23,635 nt of DNA from an uncultured Campylobacter sp. (GCF_937997595.1 NZ_CALKTS010000279.1:1-23635); one strand, 5' to 3'. Positions 1 through 8,128 are shown, numbered from the stretch's first letter. Numbers and translations are program-made. Notes: generated by a model from the sequence alone, not told the origin.

Positions 1-101
1 CACCCGCGCTTTACGACGCCTCAGCGGGGACGCCACCAGTTATACCGCAGCGAAACGCCAGCTGCAGCGGCAAAGATCAGAAAAGCTACAAAATAAATCA
101 T
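1..101 (-). pseudogene. 5' end of a second polysaccharide deacetylase-like gene, reading frame broken, cut by window edge
   Basis: An ATG at 101-99 overlaps the TGA of the upstream glycosyltransferase as ATGA, the same coupling used along this operon. It opens a peptide starting MIYFVAFLIFAAAAGVSLRY and continuing NWWRPR, then TGA at 23-21. The hydrophobic start followed by a Trp pair resembles the N terminus of the deacetylase starting at 4447 (MIYAAAVLAFAALFAWFCLR, then FAWW). One extra C in the CCCC run (plus-strand GGGG at 26-29) would continue the frame as PLRRRKARV, ending just where that paralogue has PRV before its conserved LMYH. So this is either a frameshifted gene, a sequencing error, or an unrelated 26-residue peptide. 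Only about 100 bases are visible and the catalytic motifs lie outside the window. Confidence 0.45.
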
Positions 102-1171
102 CTGAATTTTTCTCCGTTTTTATAGACGAACTCGCGCCACTCGTAAGGCTCGCTAAGCGTCAAGCCAAACGTCAGCTCCAGCATAAATTTAGATACGCGC
201 GTAGCATTTACGATTTCTAGCGCCCTAGCTCGACCATTTTTGCCGATAGCCTCGAAACTTCCGTTTTGCAAGCATTCTTTGATCTTGGCAAAACAATCCT
301 TTACATCGCTAAAATATACGACATCGCGCCCATCGATAAAAAGTCTATCCAAGCCCCTTATAGCGGGACTGAATGTGCAAACTCCACACCCCATAAATTG
401 AGCCATTCGATCGGATGAGTATAAAATTTTATTTTGATTCGGTTTCCAAACGCCGTCATCCGCGTTAAAATTTATCGCTATTTTAGAGCGCGAAATTTCT
501 TGCTGAAACCGCTCACCAAATATAAAGGGCTCGTCTAAACTTCCGTAAATTTTAATCTTTATGCCCTCTTTGGCGCATAGTTGCTTTAGAGTCTCGATAA
601 ATTCCTTTCTGTTAGGCAGGTAGTCGTTGCCGATATAAAGGACGTCGTAGCTCTTTTCCGACTCAAAATTCCTATCGAATGCGGCATCCGAGATATTTGG
701 CATAAACGAAACTAGGGTGTTTGGATTGCGGCGCGAAATTTCCGCTAGATCCGTAGCATTAGTGCAAAAAAACGCATCGGCTAGGGAAATTTTATTAAAA
801 TCGCCGCTATCGGCGCTTCTTAAATCTGCATACCACTGGATTATTTTGATCTTCGGCAGTAGCTTTTTGATGCGGCTTAGAGTATCAAATTTTATCTTTT
901 CGACCTTGCCGATTAAAAGCAGATCGGCGCCGATGTTTTCGCAGATACGCACGAGTTTGGCGTTCATTTTAGCTAACCCGCTGTTTTTCAGCCCGCAAAA
1001 GCGCAAGCTCCGCTCCCAATCGCGGTAGCTAAAATCATAGACGAAGTGCCCGCCGCGAACGAGTCCGTGGCTGATCTTGCGCTCCATGCCGTAGAAAAAA
1101 CTACCGTCGTCGTATTCGTTGAAAATGCCGCAATGCACGATTTTTAGACTTTTATTTCTCTCTTTTGACAC
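98..1171 (-). CDS. CgeB-like glycosyltransferase (glycosyl transferase group 1 type)
   Basis: 357 residues, GTG start. The protein has a GT-B look: an N-terminal half with alternating hydrophobic strands (LKIVHCGIF near residue 10, IGADLLLIGK near 85) and a C-terminal half with the strand YDVLYIGND and the region LYSSDRMAQFMGCGVC, where a sugar-nucleotide-binding site with a conserved Glu/Asp is expected in CgeB-type transferases (PF13524-like). It probably adds a sugar to the lipooligosaccharide outer core or a polymer in the cytoplasm; donor and acceptor cannot be read from sequence. It lies 2 bases after an AT-rich ligase gene but has the G+C-richer composition of the main locus, so the right edge of the imported DNA falls close to its start. 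Its stop overlaps the next start as ATGA. The family call is from overall pattern, not an alignment. Confidence 0.75.
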   Translation of the reverse strand: MSKERNKSLKIVHCGIFNEYDDGSFFYGMERKISHGLVRGGHFVYDFSYRDWERSLRFCGLKNSGLAKMNAKLVRICENIGADLLLIGKVEKIKFDTLSRIKKLLPKIKIIQWYADLRSADSGDFNKISLADAFFCTNATDLAEISRRNPNTLVSFMPNISDAAFDRNFESEKSYDVLYIGNDYLPNRKEFIETLKQLCAKEGIKIKIYGSLDEPFIFGERFQQEISRSKIAINFNADDGVWKPNQNKILYSSDRMAQFMGCGVCTFSPAIRGLDRLFIDGRDVVYFSDVKDCFAKIKECLQNGSFEAIGKNGRARALEIVNATRVSKFMLELTFGLTLSEPYEWREFVYKNGEKFR

Positions 1172-1173
1172 GG

Positions 1174-2382
1174 CTATTTATTTCTCATACTATTGCTATT
1201 GTTATTTATTCGGCTTGCATACAGCAGGGCAGAAAAAACTGCTATATAGCTCAAAATAGGTTTATTTACAAATGGAGAATGATCAAATTGAAAAATTACT
1301 AAAAAATATATAAAAATAGTAGAAATTTTGAATTCTTTATAGCAAAACGAACTATAAATATTATAAACTATGCCTAAAAAATAAAATATCGCACCAAAAA
1401 ATCCGGTATAAAGTATAATCTCTAAAATCATATTATGAGCCATGCTATAGCTTGGATCGATGCGAATAGCTCTTTCCGGAAGATTTAAAAATACATCTAT
1501 CCCCCAACCAAATATAGGTTTTTGCATTATCATATCAATGCTATATTTCCAGATAGCATATCTTCCCGATGAATTTCCTTGGATTAGATCACCGAACCTT
1601 TCTGATAGGCTTTCTATATTTAGTAATACAACCAATACAAGAAATGTTAGTGTGACAAATATTAATATTAAATTTTTATTTCGCTTAAAATTCACAATGC
1701 AATAGAATAAAGTAGCAAAAAAAGCAGCTACCCATGAGGAACGAGAAAACGTAAATATAGTAAAAATAGATAAAATTGCGCAAAACACCAATTTAGCAAT
1801 AGGCTTTTCTATAAAAATAAATGAAAAAATAAAAGCAAATCCCATAAACATTCCATAGACATTACGACTTATAAAGCCCCCTGTAAAACCACCTTGTACT
1901 TTATCTAAAAACGCATTATTACTATCTGTGGCGTTACAAATTCCGGTAACAATAAGCAGAGCAAACGAGATGACTATAAAAATTATAAACTCGGTAATAT
2001 TAAATGCTTTAATAACATAAAAGTAATAAAGAGCTAAAAATAAAATACCGTATCGGAACGTAAACAAAATTGATGTCTCCCAACTTCTACTATTTAAGTA
2101 TTCCGGATTAATAAAGTTAGATATGAATTGAGCTACAACTATGCCTATAAACGAAATCAGCAAAATATTAATATCCTTTAATAAATCAGATATTATATTA
2201 AAATTCTTTTTATATATAATATGACATAAAAATATTACATCTAAACCTACCCATGACACTTGGTAGAAAGAATTTTTAAAAGGTATAGAAATCAATAACA
2301 TTGCCATAAAGAATTTTATGGATATCGTGATAACATCATATTTTAAATCGACCGATTTAATTCTAAAATTATTTAATTTCAT
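1174..2382 (-). CDS. O-antigen ligase/polymerase family membrane protein (WaaL/Wzy-like), AT-rich allele
   Basis: 402 residues with about 10-12 hydrophobic segments, typical of the Wzy_C/WaaL family, which transfers undecaprenyl-linked glycan to lipid A-core or polymerises repeat units at the periplasmic face. The family hallmark region is present: SSGRYAIW, KPIFGWG, then AHNMILEIILYTGFFG, where the His of the HN pair is the usual essential residue. It aligns along its whole length with the ligase at 4444-5631 (shared FTFSR/FSFSR, SSGR, KPI-G-G, HN-LEI-LY-G, QFDH). Its base composition is very different from that paralogue: bases 1261-1320 contain 9 G+C out of 60. Unlike most neighbours it does not overlap the upstream gene (29-base gap). 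This suggests import from an AT-rich relative. Ligase and polymerase roles cannot be separated from sequence. Confidence 0.85.
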   Translation of the reverse strand: MKLNNFRIKSVDLKYDVITISIKFFMAMLLISIPFKNSFYQVSWVGLDVIFLCHIIYKKNFNIISDLLKDINILLISFIGIVVAQFISNFINPEYLNSRSWETSILFTFRYGILFLALYYFYVIKAFNITEFIIFIVISFALLIVTGICNATDSNNAFLDKVQGGFTGGFISRNVYGMFMGFAFIFSFIFIEKPIAKLVFCAILSIFTIFTFSRSSWVAAFFATLFYCIVNFKRNKNLILIFVTLTFLVLVVLLNIESLSERFGDLIQGNSSGRYAIWKYSIDMIMQKPIFGWGIDVFLNLPERAIRIDPSYSMAHNMILEIILYTGFFGAIFYFLGIVYNIYSSFCYKEFKISTIFIYFLVIFQFDHSPFVNKPILSYIAVFSALLYASRINNNSNSMRNK

Positions 2383-2411
2383 AACTGGTATAACCCCCTA
2401 ATTTTTAAATT

Positions 2412-3635
2412 TCAATCAAGTTCTTCATAATATTTTTTAAGAAAAGTAATATAATTTTGCAATCTTAAAATATCTCTAAATCCAACATGTTTTTTACAAA
2501 AATCCCCAACAAATTTTTCATATTCTGTATAAATTTCATAAATTTTATCACTTAAATTTTCGACATTGTATAAAAATTCTTCATCTAGAATCTCTGGAAT
2601 TCCGCCCACGCGGGTAGATATCAGCACGGGCGAATAAAAAATACCTTCGATCAAAATCACCGGAAAGCCCTCCTTGCGCGAGCTGATGACGTGTAGGTGC
2701 GACGTGCTCAGAACCGCCGCAACGTCGTCGCAAAAGCCGCATAGCCGCACGCGGTCCTGCAAATTTAGCGAATCGATTAAATTTTGCAAATTTTGCCTCT
2801 CGCCGCCCTGCCCGTAAATTTTAAGCTCGAAATCAAATTTTAGCTCGCTTGCGGCGCGGATCAAAAGATCAAAACCCTTGATCTTATCGAGCCTGCCGAC
2901 CGCGACGATGCTAAATTTAAAATTTTCCGCCGCCGCGTTTGCGCCCTGTTGCAATACTAATACACTGCTAGTCTTATTTTGCGATGCGTCCGCATCCAAA
3001 GCCCTATCTTGCGACACGCCCGCCCTGCCAGGCATATCTTGCGACGCAAATGCAACGCCAGGCGTATCTTGCGACACGCCCGCAGTACCAGCCGAGCCGT
3101 CGCGCGCATCCTTTGTTTCCTTGAGCGCTTCGTTTGCAGCACCTTCCGCGTCCTTGCAGCGCGCGAGAATTTCATGATTTGCAAACTCCAGCCGCGGCTC
3201 TATGCCGAAATATATCACCTTTGCGGCATGATTTATCGTGGTTGCGACCTTTCGCGAGGCTGCGATGACGTTTCGCACGCGATCAAAAACGGGCGCCTTG
3301 CGGTCGTTGTGCTTGGTTGCGACAAGTTTAAGATTTAAAAATTTTTCTACCACAAAGCCGATCTGCGCGGCTTTGGCGCCGTGCGAATGTAAAATTTCAA
3401 ATCCGCCCGAGCGTAAAAACCGATAAATTTCAACGAACAAAAACAGATTGTAGCGCTTGTCGCGGCTTTTGTACTCATAAATTTGCACGCGAGCATCCAG
3501 ACGCTGCAAAAACTCGCATCTATCGGGCACGATAAGTGCTACCTGCTCGCTTTTGCAAAGCTCATTTAGCGAGTCGATCACGATCTTTTCGACGCCGCCG
3601 TAAAATCTGGAGCAGCAAAGATAGGTGATTTTCAT
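2412..3635 (-). CDS. GT4 glycosyltransferase with low-complexity insert and AT-rich mosaic C terminus
   Basis: 407 residues. It starts with the GT-B/GT4 pattern (FYGGVEK near residue 11), has HSHGAKA near 83, a C-terminal core from FSIVAVGRLDKIKGFDLLIR near 241, and an E-x7-E motif in KEGFPVILIEG followed by STRVGGIPEIL. It likely transfers a sugar from a nucleotide donor to the growing lipooligosaccharide in the cytoplasm. Residues about 150-237, in the linker between the two domains, are a Ala/Ser/Asp/Gln-rich insert holding repeats of the form GVSQD, encoded by a 30-bp minisatellite. The last roughly 60 codons (2412 to about 2600) are AT-rich like the downstream ligase gene, whereas the rest is G+C-rich, so the gene looks recombinant. 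The start overlaps the deacetylase stop as ATGA, which fixes it. Confidence 0.85.
   Translation of the reverse strand: MKITYLCCSRFYGGVEKIVIDSLNELCKSEQVALIVPDRCEFLQRLDARVQIYEYKSRDKRYNLFLFVEIYRFLRSGGFEILHSHGAKAAQIGFVVEKFLNLKLVATKHNDRKAPVFDRVRNVIAASRKVATTINHAAKVIYFGIEPRLEFANHEILARCKDAEGAANEALKETKDARDGSAGTAGVSQDTPGVAFASQDMPGRAGVSQDRALDADASQNKTSSVLVLQQGANAAAENFKFSIVAVGRLDKIKGFDLLIRAASELKFDFELKIYGQGGERQNLQNLIDSLNLQDRVRLCGFCDDVAAVLSTSHLHVISSRKEGFPVILIEGIFYSPVLISTRVGGIPEILDEEFLYNVENLSDKIYEIYTEYEKFVGDFCKKHVGFRDILRLQNYITFLKKYYEELD
2976..3095. repeat. 30-bp minisatellite, four units, inside the GT4 gene
   Basis: Four contiguous 30-base units (2976-3005, 3006-3035, 3036-3065, 3066-3095) each begin ATTTTGCGAT or ATCTTGCGAC on the plus strand. 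The second and fourth share ATCTTGCGACACGCCCGC and the second and third end in CCAGGCRT. Because the unit is ten codons long, gain or loss of a unit keeps the frame. On the coding strand the units give repeats ending SQD or SQN. Confidence 0.85.
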
Positions 3636-4447
3636 CTATTTCTGCCCTTTTTCATCTTCAAAATGAAGCTAAAAAGCCCCTGCCTGCCGCTAACCATGAT
3701 GCGCGGAATTTCAAAATTTGAGTAGTGTGGGCGCAACACGTCGTTTTGCGTCGTGACGGCGCAGCTAAAGCCCGCCTCGCGCGCGCAGCGCACGCTAATC
3801 TCGTCGTAAAAACCGAACGGATAGGCAAAAGCGCTGCAAGAAATATCAAATTTCGCCTCTATTTCGCGCTTTGATTCGCTCATCTGACGCAGCTGCTCTG
3901 CCGCACCCAAGCTAGGCAAGTTTGCGTGATCGAGCGTATGCGAGCCGATCTCTATGAGGCCGCTTTGTAAAAGCTCTCGGACCTCATCATCGCTTAGCAT
4001 CTGCTCGCGATTTAGCTCGTCGCTTGATTTTTTCAGATCCTTATCGGTCGCCCAATTCCCGTCAAAGCGCCGGTTCACGATGAAAATCGTCGCCTTAAAG
4101 CCGTATTTTTGAAGTATCGGCAGGGCGTCCGTGAGATTATCGCGATACCCGTCGTCGAAGGTAATGCAAACCGCTTTCGCAGGCTTCTCATTCAAACTCG
4201 CAAGCTCGCTTAGAGTGTAGCTCGTAAAGCCGTTTCGCTTCAGCCACGCAAGCTGTTTTTCAAACGCGGCGGGGGTTACGCGTAGGCGGTTAAATTTAGA
4301 GGCATGCTTTGGCAGATGCTCGCGGATCATATGATACATCAGCACGCGCGGATACTCGTAAGGCAGATCCTTCGCCCACCACGCAAAGCGCAGGCAAAAC
4401 CACGCAAAAAGCGCCGCAAAAGCCAAAACCGCCGCCGCGTAGATCAT
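3632..4447 (-). CDS. Polysaccharide deacetylase (NodB-homology, carbohydrate esterase 4)
   Basis: 271 residues. One N-terminal membrane segment (about 3-24) is followed by PRVLMYHMI and a NodB domain. The three hallmark motifs are visible: TFDDG at 96-100 (first Asp the usual base, second a metal ligand), SHTLDH at 169-174 (two metal-binding His) and FAYPFG at 207-212. The family removes N- or O-acetyl groups from sugars using a divalent metal. Here the substrate is probably a glycan of the lipooligosaccharide locus or its undecaprenyl-linked precursor, acting at the inner membrane with the domain in the periplasm (inference from the N-terminal anchor). Both ends overlap neighbours by ATGA, so start and co-translation are well supported. 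Confidence 0.9.
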   Translation of the reverse strand: MIYAAAVLAFAALFAWFCLRFAWWAKDLPYEYPRVLMYHMIREHLPKHASKFNRLRVTPAAFEKQLAWLKRNGFTSYTLSELASLNEKPAKAVCITFDDGYRDNLTDALPILQKYGFKATIFIVNRRFDGNWATDKDLKKSSDELNREQMLSDDEVRELLQSGLIEIGSHTLDHANLPSLGAAEQLRQMSESKREIEAKFDISCSAFAYPFGFYDEISVRCAREAGFSCAVTTQNDVLRPHYSNFEIPRIMVSGRQGLFSFILKMKKGRNR

Positions 4448-5631
4448 CTCTCAATCCTCATGCGATAAGCCAAAAAGCTCAAAATCGTAGCCAGACTTAG
4501 CGCCTCTTTCGATAGATACGCGCCGTGATCGAACTGGCAATCTATCAAAAGATAGATTAGAAGCGTAAGAATCCCAAACTGCCTGCTTTGAACGCACTCC
4601 TTAAAAACGCTAAATAGGATCGCGCCGTAAAAGATGAGCCCGAGCACGCCGCTATAAAGTAAAATTTCTAAAAATAAATTATGCGGTGCGTTGTATTCGG
4701 GATGCTCAAGAACCGGTGAGCCCGGCAAATTTATATATGAGCCCAGTCCGTAGCCCAAGATAGGCTTTTCTTGCGCCATTTCTAAAATATAGCTCCAAAT
4801 CACGGTTCTGCCTGAGGAATCGCCGCTAAATAGCGCTGCTAGCCTTTGCTCAAACGACGGCGAAAGCGCAAGCAAAACGGCAAAAATCGCGATGAAACCC
4901 ACCGTGAAAAGCAGGTATTTTTTGTTTAAGCTCTTTAAATTTAGCGCGCTATAAAACGCAAGCGCACAAAACGCACCGACCCACGCCGCTCTGGAAAATG
5001 AAAAGATCATAAAAAACGCAAATAAAAATAGAGCCGCAAATTTAAGCGCCAAAGGCCGCCGTATCGCCACCGCGCTAAGGCAGAGCCCAAAGCCCATAAA
5101 AAGCCCTAAGATATTGCGGTTCGAAAGCGATCCGCTAAGACCTCCGCGAACAGAATCGCTTGAAAAGACGATTGCGTCGGGGCTGTTTACAAGCTGATAG
5201 ATCACGCTCGCCGATAAAATTCCAAGCCCCACGAACAAAAAGGCGAAAACGGCGTTTTGATCAAAAAATTTGAGCTTGTAAAAATAGCAAAGCGCCAAAA
5301 ATATTGTGCCGTATCGAAGCACGAAAAATAGCGTGCTCTGCCATGCTTTTTTTGAGATAACCACCTCGTTTAGGAGGTTTGAGATCGCTAGCGTCGCCAC
5401 TAAACAGACGAAGCAGATCGCGATAAATCGCGTTTTTTTCAAAATTTCGCTTAGAATTGCGTAGCTTTTAAAATACAATAGATGCGCTAAAAAGAGTAAA
5501 TTTAGCGCCGCAAAGGAGATCTGATAGACCGCGTTTTTAAAAAACAGCGACGCGCACCAAAGAAGTAGCAGCGTTAAAAATGTGATCCTCCAGCCGCTAA
5601 GCGCGCCGTTTTCGTAAAAAAATTTTTTCAT
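4444..5631 (-). CDS. O-antigen ligase/polymerase family membrane protein (WaaL/Wzy-like)
   Basis: 395 residues, polytopic, with about 10-12 hydrophobic helices. Family signals: FSFSRAAWVGAF mid-protein, SSGRTVIW, KPILGYG, a periplasmic loop ending APHNLFLEILLYSGVLG with the expected His, and QFDHGAYL near the C terminus. It would join undecaprenyl-linked glycan to the lipid A-core at the periplasmic face, or act as a polymerase. It keeps the normal G+C-rich composition of the locus, unlike its paralogue at 1174-2382. Start and stop both overlap neighbours as ATGA. That a deacetylase follows directly suggests that deacetylation and ligation act on the same glycan. Confidence 0.87.
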   Translation of the reverse strand: MKKFFYENGALSGWRITFLTLLLLWCASLFFKNAVYQISFAALNLLFLAHLLYFKSYAILSEILKKTRFIAICFVCLVATLAISNLLNEVVISKKAWQSTLFFVLRYGTIFLALCYFYKLKFFDQNAVFAFLFVGLGILSASVIYQLVNSPDAIVFSSDSVRGGLSGSLSNRNILGLFMGFGLCLSAVAIRRPLALKFAALFLFAFFMIFSFSRAAWVGAFCALAFYSALNLKSLNKKYLLFTVGFIAIFAVLLALSPSFEQRLAALFSGDSSGRTVIWSYILEMAQEKPILGYGLGSYINLPGSPVLEHPEYNAPHNLFLEILLYSGVLGLIFYGAILFSVFKECVQSRQFGILTLLIYLLIDCQFDHGAYLSKEALSLATILSFLAYRMRIER

Positions 5632-6704
5632 ATTAAACTCTCATAAACCTTTATCGTTTTTTCTACCATCTGCTCTAGGCTGAAGTTTTGCGAAACGTAG
5701 CCGTAGCCGTCAAATTTCAGCTCGCGCGCGGGAGCAAACAGCCCCGCCAGCGCCTGCGCGTCGCCCACGTCAAAAAAATAACCGTTTTCGCCCTCTTTTA
5801 TGATATCTAGCGCGCCGCCGTGGCGGGTCGCGATCACGGGGCAGTTGAGCGCGATCGCCTCAGCCATCGAGCGCCCGAAGCTCTCGGGCTTGCTTGAAGC
5901 GCTTACCGTGACCGACGAGAGCGAGTAAATTTCGGCTACCTTGCTCTGCGAACCCGTAAAAATTACTCGCTCGCAGAGACCAAGCCCCTCTACGAGCGAT
6001 TTTAGCTCGGAAAAATACTCGTCGCGACCCGTTCCCACGCCGCCTACGATCAAAATTTTAAGATTTTGTTCGCTTGCTAAAGCCGCGGCGCGGATCAGGG
6101 TTTTGTAATCCTTAATCTGCGTGATACGCCCCACGGCAGAGACGATGAAATCATCCTGCGCGAGGTTAAAATTCTGCCGAAATTCCGCGATAAAGCGCTC
6201 GTCTAAATTTTTGGGATTAAATTTTACTAGATCGATACCGCGCGGAATAATAGTGATCTTGGCCGCATCCACGCCGTAGCTTCGCACCACGTGATCGCGC
6301 GCATAGCCGCTAGGGCAGATGATCGCGTCCGCATCCGTCATGATTTTACTGTAGAAATTTACAGAATTTATCCCATGCACGGTGCTTACGATCTTTGCTT
6401 TGGGGCGAGCAAATTTAACCAGCCACGCCGGCACGCGGGAGCGGACATGCACGATGTCTGGAGAAATTTCGTTTAAAATTTTACGCAGCTTTAAAACGCG
6501 CGCCGGAGCGCTTAGGATATTTTTGGAGCAAACGTCGAGCTGTACGTGCACGCCGCCGTCTTTTTCTATTTCGGGTGCCAATTTGCCGCCGTTACTGATA
6601 ACGAAATTTTCGATGCCGCGCCGCGCAAACTCTCTATTTAGCTCGACTACGCCGCGCTCGACGCCACCTTCGTTCAGCTCTGGCAGGATTTGCACAACCC
6701 TCAT
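5628..6704 (-). CDS. GT4 glycosyltransferase, lipooligosaccharide biosynthesis
   Basis: 358 residues, normal length for GT4. The N-terminal domain opens MRVVQILPELNEGGVERGV, the classic GGVER donor/acceptor loop, and contains DIVHVRSRVPAW and VSTVHGIN. The C-terminal domain contains VSAVGRITQIKDYKTLIRAA, a strand LKILIVGG and the E-x7-E element in KPESFGRSMAEAIALNCPVIA followed by TRHGG. It is a retaining glycosyltransferase working in the cytoplasm; sugar specificity is not readable. The ATG overlaps the TGA of the ELM1-family gene (ATGA), and its own stop overlaps the ligase start. No insert is visible here, in contrast to the other GT4 of the locus. Confidence 0.88.
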   Translation of the reverse strand: MRVVQILPELNEGGVERGVVELNREFARRGIENFVISNGGKLAPEIEKDGGVHVQLDVCSKNILSAPARVLKLRKILNEISPDIVHVRSRVPAWLVKFARPKAKIVSTVHGINSVNFYSKIMTDADAIICPSGYARDHVVRSYGVDAAKITIIPRGIDLVKFNPKNLDERFIAEFRQNFNLAQDDFIVSAVGRITQIKDYKTLIRAAALASEQNLKILIVGGVGTGRDEYFSELKSLVEGLGLCERVIFTGSQSKVAEIYSLSSVTVSASSKPESFGRSMAEAIALNCPVIATRHGGALDIIKEGENGYFFDVGDAQALAGLFAPARELKFDGYGYVSQNFSLEQMVEKTIKVYESLI

Positions 6705-8128
6705 ATTTTTATCTCCCTCACAAACGCCCCAAGATCGTACTTCGCAGTCTTTTTTAACGCTTCGTCATAGCGCCTAGCATGTCCCGTAGAAACGAGAGCG
6801 CTTATAAAATCGTCAAATTTATTATGAGCGTCTTTGCGTTTTAAACTCAAAATGGCTACGCTCGCACGCCCGTTAGATACGGCCTCGCTTATCATCGAGA
6901 CGCTGTCCTCGCTGATAAAGACCCACTCGCACTGCGCTAAAAAATCGCCGATCGGATTTACGGGCTTGCGGCTGTAAATCACGCTGTAATCCCAGCTAAG
7001 CTTAGCTAGCGCGCTCTCGGTAGCCCTCGGCGTGCGCGGAGAGGTCGTTAGCGCAAACTCGCAGTCCGCAAACTGCGCCCTCACGCCCTCGATCTGCTTT
7101 AAAATTTCATCCCCCATCTCAAAGCAGAAATTAGGCCCGCCGATGATAAATCCGATGGATTTGCACTGCGGCTGATACAGCCCCTGCGGGCGCGAAAAGC
7201 TAAGCGAGACGGGCGAAATTTTAAGGTTCGCGCGCGACGTCGGGCGATCATGCGCGCCTGCGATGATGATGCTAAAATCCTTGCGGTAGCCTTTCGGATA
7301 CATCAGTGCGACGCTCGGCTTTGCGTATCTGCGCGCGTAAAATTTTAGCGCGTAATAGGTCGTGGAGCCCGCGCCTACGAATAGATCGAAATCTGCGAAA
7401 TTTAAATTGCGATCTGCCGAGGCGTCTAAATTTGCGCTATCTGATACGGCGTCTGAATTGGTGCCATTCGGCGCGGCATCTAAATTTATGCTATCTGATG
7501 CAGCGGAGCTGTTTAGAGCGGAACTATTTAAATTCGATCCGTTTTTGAGGTCCACCGCCGTGCCGCCCTCGCCGAGGTCGCACTTAAAAATTTTAAAATA
7601 AAGCCCGAAAAAATCAAGCGCGTAGGAGCATAGTTTAAGAAGCTTGTTTGCGTAAGCGATCTTGCAAATGCAAAAATCAAGCCCTCTTAGCTCGCAAAAT
7701 GCGATGCTTTGGTTCTCGTGCCCCTTGCGGCCGTCGCTTAAGATGAGTGCTTTGCGATGCGAATTTTTTGCTGCGGGCGGATTTGCGCAGGAGCTTTCGC
7801 TGTTTAAAATTAAAGAGCCGCCGCCTGCGCGCCACGCCCAGCTTGGAGCACTTGATCTTAAATTTTTATCGCTAAAGCTTTCACGGCGTAAAATGTAAGA
7901 GGAGCCGCCGCAAACCGATATGAAATTTTTGAGGTCTAAATTTTTGCCTGCTGGCACGGCGGCGGCGATCGCTACGAAATTTTCGCGATTTAAAATTTTA
8001 CCTTCTCGCGCGGCGCTGCCTAAATTTACGGCGCTTTGCTCTTTTGCAAAAAGGCGCGAGCCCTGCGACGCGGATAAATTTCTCGCGATGCCCTGTCTGC
8101 TCTCGCCTTTTAAAATTTGCCGCGCCAT
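6701..8128 (-). CDS. ELM1-family (PF06258-type) GT-B-like protein with two low-complexity inserts
   Basis: 475 residues from the ATG at 8128, chosen because it forms TGATG with the acyltransferase stop; an upstream in-frame start at 8209 would run 82 bases into that gene. The conserved part begins near residue 126 with KALILSDGRKGHENQS and continues with FVGAGSTTYYALKFY, VALMYPKGYR, HDRP, IGFIIGGPN and ISEDSVSMISEA. This is the pattern of the ELM1 family, whose bacterial members sit beside lipid A and core genes and have a GT-B-like fold; their biochemical role is poorly defined. Residues about 3-125 and about 184-243 are low-complexity, Asn/Ser/Ala-rich, and absent from what I recall of relatives. 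The N-terminal block appears inserted just after the start codon. The gene overlaps the next glycosyltransferase as ATGA. Confidence 0.8.
   Translation of the reverse strand: MARQILKGESRQGIARNLSASQGSRLFAKEQSAVNLGSAAREGKILNRENFVAIAAAVPAGKNLDLKNFISVCGGSSYILRRESFSDKNLRSSAPSWAWRAGGGSLILNSESSCANPPAAKNSHRKALILSDGRKGHENQSIAFCELRGLDFCICKIAYANKLLKLCSYALDFFGLYFKIFKCDLGEGGTAVDLKNGSNLNSSALNSSAASDSINLDAAPNGTNSDAVSDSANLDASADRNLNFADFDLFVGAGSTTYYALKFYARRYAKPSVALMYPKGYRKDFSIIIAGAHDRPTSRANLKISPVSLSFSRPQGLYQPQCKSIGFIIGGPNFCFEMGDEILKQIEGVRAQFADCEFALTTSPRTPRATESALAKLSWDYSVIYSRKPVNPIGDFLAQCEWVFISEDSVSMISEAVSNGRASVAILSLKRKDAHNKFDDFISALVSTGHARRYDEALKKTAKYDLGAFVREIKI
7421..7505. repeat. 31-bp imperfect direct repeat pair inside the ELM1-family gene
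   Basis: Bases 7421-7451 and 7475-7505 are near copies (plus strand GGCRTCTAAATTT, then CTATCTGAT, then GC-rich end), 54 bases apart, which is 18 codons. They encode two copies of an Asn-Leu-Asp-Ala / Ser-Asp-Ser type segment within the second low-complexity insert and contain the AAATTT word. Confidence 0.75.

Noticed and set aside
1174..2382. Genomic island with mobility genes around the AT-rich ligase
   Set aside because: No integrase, transposase, tRNA or flanking repeats were seen; simple allele replacement by recombination explains it better.
2878..3338. Several open frames opposite and out of frame to the GT4 gene around the minisatellite
   Set aside because: They are Arg/Cys/Ala-rich translations of the 30-bp repeats and have no homology-like pattern; the minus-strand glycosyltransferase frame explains the region.
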